DNA of 34,329 nt from Rhodocyclaceae bacterium (GTDB lineage Bacteria; Pseudomonadota; Gammaproteobacteria; Burkholderiales; Rhodocyclaceae): positions 1 through 34,329 of the forward strand of contig VIKE01000036.1 in assembly GCA_008080565.1 (NCBI GenBank), written 5' to 3'. The position numbers were made by a program, and so were the translations under genes. The notes under the pieces were generated by a model. The model did no database searches. It was given only the letters and a program-made list of their open reading frames with translations, and had not been told where the DNA came from. Below, piece after piece: positions 33,481 through 34,329 of this stretch (position 1 is its first letter; every line of letters starts with the position of its first letter).

Positions 33481-33519
33481 CATTATTTCCACGGTCAACC
33501 GGAAATAATGGGCGAAAAT
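33481..33519 (+). repeat. Dispersed ACGGTCAACCGG element, copy 7, inside a perfect inverted repeat
   Basis: An exact core at 33491-33502 is followed by AAATAATGGGC and GAAAATG. In addition CATTATTTCC (33481-33490) and GGAAATAATG (33501-33510) are perfect 10-bp complements around a 10-base loop made of the core. No other copy shows such arms. It lies between the cysH terminator and the HNH-like gene and is not coding (TAA in the core frame). Confidence 0.9.
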
Positions 33520-33592
33520 GAAATATTCCGTTGGCTCAAAAGTTGTGTGAAGCTACCCCCTTCGGTTACCAACGCACGATGGGCACGTCTTC

Positions 33593-33976
33593 ATGGTAGC
33601 AAACTCCTTTGAATGGCCTGATTATCCATGCCCTGAGTGTGGCTGGTTTAAGGCATGGGAAGTCGTTAAGTGCAAGAACCAAGGCGGGTCCATTCAGTAC
33701 TTCTACATGTGCAACTGTGGGCACCGCACGACGCACTTCATCCCCAAGAAACTAATCTTGGCAGCTGGAATTGAGGCTCGCGAAGTTGAGCCGCGACACC
33801 CACGACACAAATGCGAGGTGTGCGGCTCTGAAGGTGCCGAAAATCATCATTGGGCACCGTTTTATCTTTTCGGAAACGAGGCCAACCGTTGGCCACAGTC
33901 GTTCCTGTGCCCCTCATGCCACAAGCGGTGGCACGATCTCGTTACCCCAAACGCCAATGGCACCCGTAGGACATAA
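33593..33976 (+). CDS. Small Cys/His-rich protein, HNH-like zinc-finger fold
   Basis: A 127-residue protein that I do not recognise as a named family. The N-terminal third has CPECGW and MCNCGHRTTHF, a likely zinc ribbon. The C-terminal part has CEVCG, ENHHWAPFYLF and LCPSCHKRWHDLV. The CxxC-HH-CxxCH..WH order resembles HNH-type nucleases or related zinc proteins. The conserved-looking His pair could be catalytic. The coding sequence is less GC-rich than the upstream genes and has no strong ribosome-binding site. With the following hipA it may be part of an acquired segment. Nuclease activity is only a suggestion. Confidence 0.6.
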   Translation: MVANSFEWPDYPCPECGWFKAWEVVKCKNQGGSIQYFYMCNCGHRTTHFIPKKLILAAGIEAREVEPRHPRHKCEVCGSEGAENHHWAPFYLFGNEANRWPQSFLCPSCHKRWHDLVTPNANGTRRT

Positions 33977-34036
33977 CCTTGAAGAGCACCAAAAGGGCTC
34001 AGCGTCGAAGAATAAAGGGCTTGGCTCGAATTAAAA

Positions 34037-34329
34037 CTATTCCAGTAGCAGATGCTGGTCCGCAATGTTTCCAATCTCGGCATCAGACACCCCGGTTTCC
34101 CGCGCAAACTCAGGCCAACTCCTTATCGCCTCCCTCACTTTCCTGATCACCTTGGGCGCGGTGCCGATCTTGAAGCGGTCCGCTTCGGCCAATAGATCGT
34201 CTTCGCTGAAGTTCTTGAACTTTCCATTCACCGACATGAGGTGCTGGTTGGTCCATTCTCCGGCAGGGTTGTGGGCGAAGGTGATGTCGTAGGCGGGGGC
34301 CAAGGCCCAGGTTTCGTTGGCTTTTAGCC
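34037..34329 (-). CDS. hipA: HipA-type toxin kinase, C-terminal part (runs off the window)
   Basis: The frame is open at the window end and terminates at 34037, giving about 97 visible residues. They match the C-terminus of HipA serine/threonine kinases: LAPAYDITFAHNPAGEWTNQ, HLMSVNGKFKNFSEDDLL, KVIRKVREAIRSWPEFARE and the final VSDAEIGNIADQH. HipA phosphorylates glutamyl-tRNA synthetase and causes growth arrest unless bound by HipB. The kinase core and any hipB lie outside the window, so whether the gene is intact is unknown. Confidence 0.85.
   Translation of the reverse strand, partial: LKANETWALAPAYDITFAHNPAGEWTNQHLMSVNGKFKNFSEDDLLAEADRFKIGTAPKVIRKVREAIRSWPEFARETGVSDAEIGNIADQHLLLE

Noticed and set aside
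1..34329. CRISPR arrays, tRNA or rRNA genes, insertion sequences
   Set aside because: No regularly spaced repeats, no T-arm or cloverleaf signatures, no rRNA motifs and no transposase frames were seen. The dispersed element has no terminal inverted repeats or evident target duplications.

Overview
The window is a GC-rich bacterial chromosome segment with densely packed, often overlapping genes (ATGA, TGATG and GTGA junctions). Gene content and order (cysB next to cysI-DUF934-cysH with a 4Fe-4S APS-type reductase, yciB-yciI-bolA-ppiC, a DUF2863 protein, bioFHCD, and abundant HD-GYP/GGDEF-EAL/HDOD signalling proteins) fit a betaproteobacterium, most likely Rhodocyclales (Dechloromonas/Azonexus-like). 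This placement is inferred from gene content, not from a database search.

Layout. (1) 1-3707: a catabolic or redox operon with an SDR C-terminus, a PDR/VanB-type reductase, a flavin reductase, an FMN alpha-hydroxy-acid dehydrogenase and a hemerythrin. Its oxygenase or main substrate gene is probably upstream of the window. (2) 3820-6051: phosphoglucomutase and a solitary PIN-domain protein. (3) 6146-10071, minus strand: a lipoprotein alpha/beta hydrolase and a yaaA-eutB-eutC operon in which both yaaA and eutB carry frame lesions. The yaaA lesion fuses its frame to eutB. (4) 10281-13905: fatty-acid cis/trans isomerase and a DUF2863 protein. (5) 13905-22475: biotin synthesis (bioA, then bioFHCD), split by a two-component pair made of a PAS-HisKA_2 kinase and a REC-PAS-PAS-GGDEF-EAL regulator. 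(6) 22461-23907, minus strand: a REC-HD-GYP regulator with an Hpt protein. (7) 23960-27341: yciB-yciI-bolA, ppiC with its own promoter and terminator, and a degenerate-EAL/HDOD protein. (8) 27421-33388: a NosD-like beta-helix protein, cysB, a TauE-type permease, and cysI-DUF934-cysH for assimilatory sulfate reduction. (9) 33434-34329: a visibly less GC-rich end with a small Cys/His-rich (HNH-like) protein and the C-terminus of a HipA-type toxin kinase.

The most unusual signal is a dispersed, non-palindromic element. A 12-bp core ACGGTCAACCGG is followed by two A/T tracts about one helical turn apart. Six copies have the exact 12-mer and a seventh differs at two positions, while about 0.004 exact copies are expected by chance in this length. 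Copies lie between genes and also inside bioA, bioH, bioC and cti, where all are read in the same frame (Thr-Val-Asn-Arg/Thr). All seven lie on the + strand. The architecture resembles the Pasteurellaceae DNA uptake signal (core plus phased A/T tracts), so an uptake sequence or another polar chromosomal signal is the leading hypothesis.
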